Source: Betaproteobacteria bacterium
Lineage (GTDB): Bacteria; Pseudomonadota; Gammaproteobacteria; Burkholderiales; SG8-39
Assembly: GCA_009693435.1 (NCBI GenBank)
Contig: SHXF01000109.1
Location: 1 to 14,562 of the forward strand
Direction of reading: 5' to 3'
DNA length: 14,562 nucleotides
Under the pieces are notes generated by a model, which had not been told where the DNA came from, made no database searches, and saw only the letters and a list, made by a program, of their open reading frames with translations. Each line of letters starts with the position of its first letter. Position 1 is the first letter of the stretch. Made by a program: the position numbers and the translations under genes. Below, piece by piece: positions 12,810 through 14,562 of the stretch.

Positions 12810-14186
12810 TCAGGCGCCAACCAGCGCGCCCGCCCCGCCCCAATCGAGCATCCAGCGGGCGATGCCGGCGAGTTCCTCGTCGCCATGCTCGTAGCCCATC
12901 AGTTGCACGCCCAGCGGCACGCCGTCCGCGACCAGCAGCGGCAGGTTCCAGGCCGGTGCGCCGATTACGGAGGACGCATCGTTGTACCAGGGCGTGCCCA
13001 GCGGCGGCAGGCCGATCTGTCCCGGTCCGATGTGAGCCAGGGTGATGAATCCGTCCACGCCGCCGGCGAAGGCGCGATGCGCCGCCTGCAGTTCGGCCTT
13101 GCGCGCGAGCGCGGTACGGTAGTCGGCGAGTGTCATGCTCGCGGTGCGCTTCAGCGGGCCGAGCACGTTGGGTCCGAAGGCGTCGGGTCGACGCTCGGCA
13201 TAGTACTGCAGCGGCCAGCGGCCTTCCCAGGCCATGATGTCGAACAGCACCTTGTGGGCTTGCTGCGTGAGTTCTTCGTAGCGGCGCGCCTGCGGCGAGG
13301 ACTCGGGCTCGACAATCTCGACACCGCTCTCCGCGAGCCGTGCAACGAACCCCTCGAACAAAGCCTGCGAGCGCGCGTCGGTCTTGTCCCAGCCGCTGGT
13401 GTACTGGCGCGCCAGGCGCTGCGGGCGCCGCGCCGCGGGCAGCGCGAATTCGCCATAGAGCCCCGGGTGACCGGGCAATCCGCCGACCGTGTGGGCGATG
13501 TAGTGCGTCACTTCCCAACAGTCGGTGAGCGTGCCCGCGAGCATGCCCACCTGCGCGATCGAATCGGTGCCGCTGAATCCGCCGCCGCCATGCAACGCGC
13601 CGAAGGTCGGCTTGTTGCCGATCACGCCGCAGATCGACGCCGGCCGCACGATGGAGCCGCGCACCTGCGCGCCGCTCGCCACCGGCAGCATGCCGGCGGC
13701 CACCGCCGCGGCGGATCCGGACGACGAACCACCCGGCGTGCGCCGCAGATCCCAGGGATTGCGCGTCGGTCCGGGCGCCGCCATGCCGAGTTCGGTGGTG
13801 ACCGTCTTGCCGACGATGAGCGCGCCGCCGCGGCGCAGCGCATGCACGTGTGCCGCATCGCGCCCGGCGTGCCAGTCCTTGAAATAGGCGCTGTTCATGC
13901 CGGTGGGCAAGTACTCGGTCTCGTACAAGTCCTTGATACCCACCGGCAGACCATCGACGCTGGAACACTGCGCTCCTGCGGCATAGCGCTTCGCCGACGC
14001 GTCGGCCGCGGCGCGCACGCCCTCGAGGTCGATGCTGGCAAAGGCCTGCACCTCGGGTTCACGCGCGGCGATGCGCGCAAGGCACTCTTCCAGCCAGCGG
14101 CGCGGATCGGAGCGAGCGTCGATGAACGAGCGTCGGGCAGCGGCGAAACACAGGTAACCGGGATCGGCCGGGTCATAACGGCGCAT
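12810..14186 (-). CDS. Amidase-signature family hydrolase
   Basis: A 458-residue amidase-signature enzyme, which hydrolyses amide bonds through a Ser-cisSer-Lys triad. Visible are Lys85 (PVGIKDLYE), cis-Ser154 in GGSSSGSAAAVA and nucleophile Ser178 in GAQVRGSIVRPAS; the 24-residue Ser-Ser spacing is the same as in FAAH. The residue before Gly-Ser is Arg rather than the usual Gly or Ala. The C-terminal block LGTPWYNDASSVIGAPAWNLPLL is typical. Substrate unknown. The start is ATG 14186, taken over the adjacent TTG at 14189; the ribosome site (AAAGAAA) is weak. No signal peptide. It is followed 4 bases later by the glycosylase gene. An amide-degrading role linked to the LLM/isochorismatase cluster 10 kb away is only speculation. 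Confidence 0.92.
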   Translation of the reverse strand: MRRYDPADPGYLCFAAARRSFIDARSDPRRWLEECLARIAAREPEVQAFASIDLEGVRAAADASAKRYAAGAQCSSVDGLPVGIKDLYETEYLPTGMNSAYFKDWHAGRDAAHVHALRRGGALIVGKTVTTELGMAAPGPTRNPWDLRRTPGGSSSGSAAAVAAGMLPVASGAQVRGSIVRPASICGVIGNKPTFGALHGGGGFSGTDSIAQVGMLAGTLTDCWEVTHYIAHTVGGLPGHPGLYGEFALPAARRPQRLARQYTSGWDKTDARSQALFEGFVARLAESGVEIVEPESSPQARRYEELTQQAHKVLFDIMAWEGRWPLQYYAERRPDAFGPNVLGPLKRTASMTLADYRTALARKAELQAAHRAFAGGVDGFITLAHIGPGQIGLPPLGTPWYNDASSVIGAPAWNLPLLVADGVPLGVQLMGYEHGDEELAGIARWMLDWGGAGALVGA

Positions 14187-14516
14187 CAACGATTTCTTTC
14201 ATTGTTATCGGGTGTTATTGGGGTCTGTCCCCGGTTTCACCCGGTATCAGGCGATGACCTATACTCTATCGCACACGCGATAATGCACGTGGGTACCGGT
14301 CATATTCCGTGCGCGCATTACCGGAAGGACTCTGCCAGAGTGAAGCAATGAGAATGTTAGCGGCCATCCTCAAAGGCATGATGCCGTTTCGCAAGCAACC
14401 GGCGCCGCCGAGCCCATAACTCCGCTCTAACGACACGCCGCGCCGGCGGGATCCCCCGGCACGGACGCGGACGCGGTCGGAAGTGTAGCGGACCGGCCGC
14501 AGCGGCTCGGAGCATG
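14187..14516. other. Intergenic stretch upstream of the amidase gene
   Basis: This 330-base stretch holds no gene I can support. It contains a GGGG-TCTGT-CCCC hairpin, a TATACT hexamer on the plus strand near 14260, and two overlapping tiny plus-strand frames (14283-14351 and 14348-14419, the second reading MRMLAAILKGMMPF...), neither recognisable. The right part is GC-rich with a near-palindrome around GGGATCCC (about 14449-14456). Confidence 0.5.
14216..14238. repeat. REP-like GGGGTCTGTCCCC element
   Basis: TTGGGGTCTGTCCCCGGTTT, with a GGGG/CCCC hairpin, resembles a short intergenic repeat I have seen in many proteobacterial genomes (GGGGTCTGwCCCC type). Only one copy is in the window. It sits about 30 bases upstream of the amidase start codon. 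Confidence 0.45.
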
Positions 14517-14562
14517 TCACTGCTCGCCGGTGCTCACTGCGCGGCGCTCTTCGCGCATCGCC
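14517..14562 (-). CDS. Possible C-terminal end of a gene entering from the right edge
   Basis: On the minus strand the frame is open from the window edge to TGA at 14519-14517 and reads AMREERRAVSTGEQ. The charged, Arg/Glu-rich end is plausible for a real C-terminus, but 14 codons are too few to identify. If real, it would lie upstream of and in the same direction as the amidase gene. Confidence 0.25.
   Translation of the reverse strand, partial: AMREERRAVSTGEQ

Noticed and set aside
12804..14351. A 515-codon plus-strand frame
   Set aside because: Antisense shadow of the amidase gene, whose triad and motifs are clear on the other strand.
14283..14419. Two tiny plus-strand frames with an ATGA overlap (22 and 23 codons)
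   Set aside because: Too short, with no recognised family and only a weak GAGTGAAG ribosome site; chance cannot be excluded.

Overview
The window is GC-rich DNA from a proteobacterium, most likely a betaproteobacterium of the Burkholderiales. The signs are a Bug-type tripartite tricarboxylate receptor, ABC_sub_bind (TrpX-like) receptors, tandem luciferase-like monooxygenases, and ATGA-coupled operons with strong GC bias. No tRNA, rRNA, CRISPR array or transposase gene was seen. All identifications come from reading the translated sequence; no database search was possible.

Left part (1-5.6 kb): a metabolic cluster. The left edge holds a possible truncated minus-strand CDS, a hairpin terminator and the last 51 codons of a TrpX-like receptor that is cut off next to a REP-like hairpin. 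Next come an isochorismatase-family cysteine hydrolase (minus) and a divergent luciferase-like flavin monooxygenase (LLM, plus). Their shared intergenic region carries a perfect 14-bp palindrome and a (TTGGCC)5 tract. A broken universal-stress-protein gene and three tandem 22-bp hairpin repeats separate this LLM from a second, paralogous LLM, which is followed by a Bug periplasmic receptor. Uptake receptor, flavin monooxygenases and amide hydrolase together suggest catabolism of an unidentified, possibly nitrogen-containing, small molecule (inference).

Middle (5.6-7.5 kb): a TrpX-like receptor gene interrupted by one in-frame TGA, then a BrnT/BrnA type II toxin-antitoxin pair. The pair has a well-formed sigma-70-like promoter over a TGTATATACA palindrome and probably a leaderless toxin mRNA.

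Centre-right (7.5-11.3 kb): the best-defined system, a bufferin-type copper-stress locus. A DUF2282 precursor peptide (BufA1), a DUF692/MNIO enzyme (BufB), a DUF2063 partner (BufC) and a DoxX protein form a tight minus-strand operon. A divergent ECF sigma factor and an NrsF-type anti-sigma factor lie opposite. Both divergent promoters carry the same ECF-like element, GTAAC(C/T)-N16-CGAA(T/C)T, so the sigma factor probably drives both its own operon and the bufferin operon.

Right part (11.3-14.56 kb): a decayed region with the frameshifted, internally deleted remains of an NhaA Na+/H+ antiporter. It is followed by a minus-strand pair, an amidase-signature hydrolase and a 3-methyladenine DNA glycosylase, then a largely non-coding stretch. 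A short open frame enters from the right edge.

The window is notable for decay: remnants of TrpX (twice), UspA and NhaA lie among intact operons.
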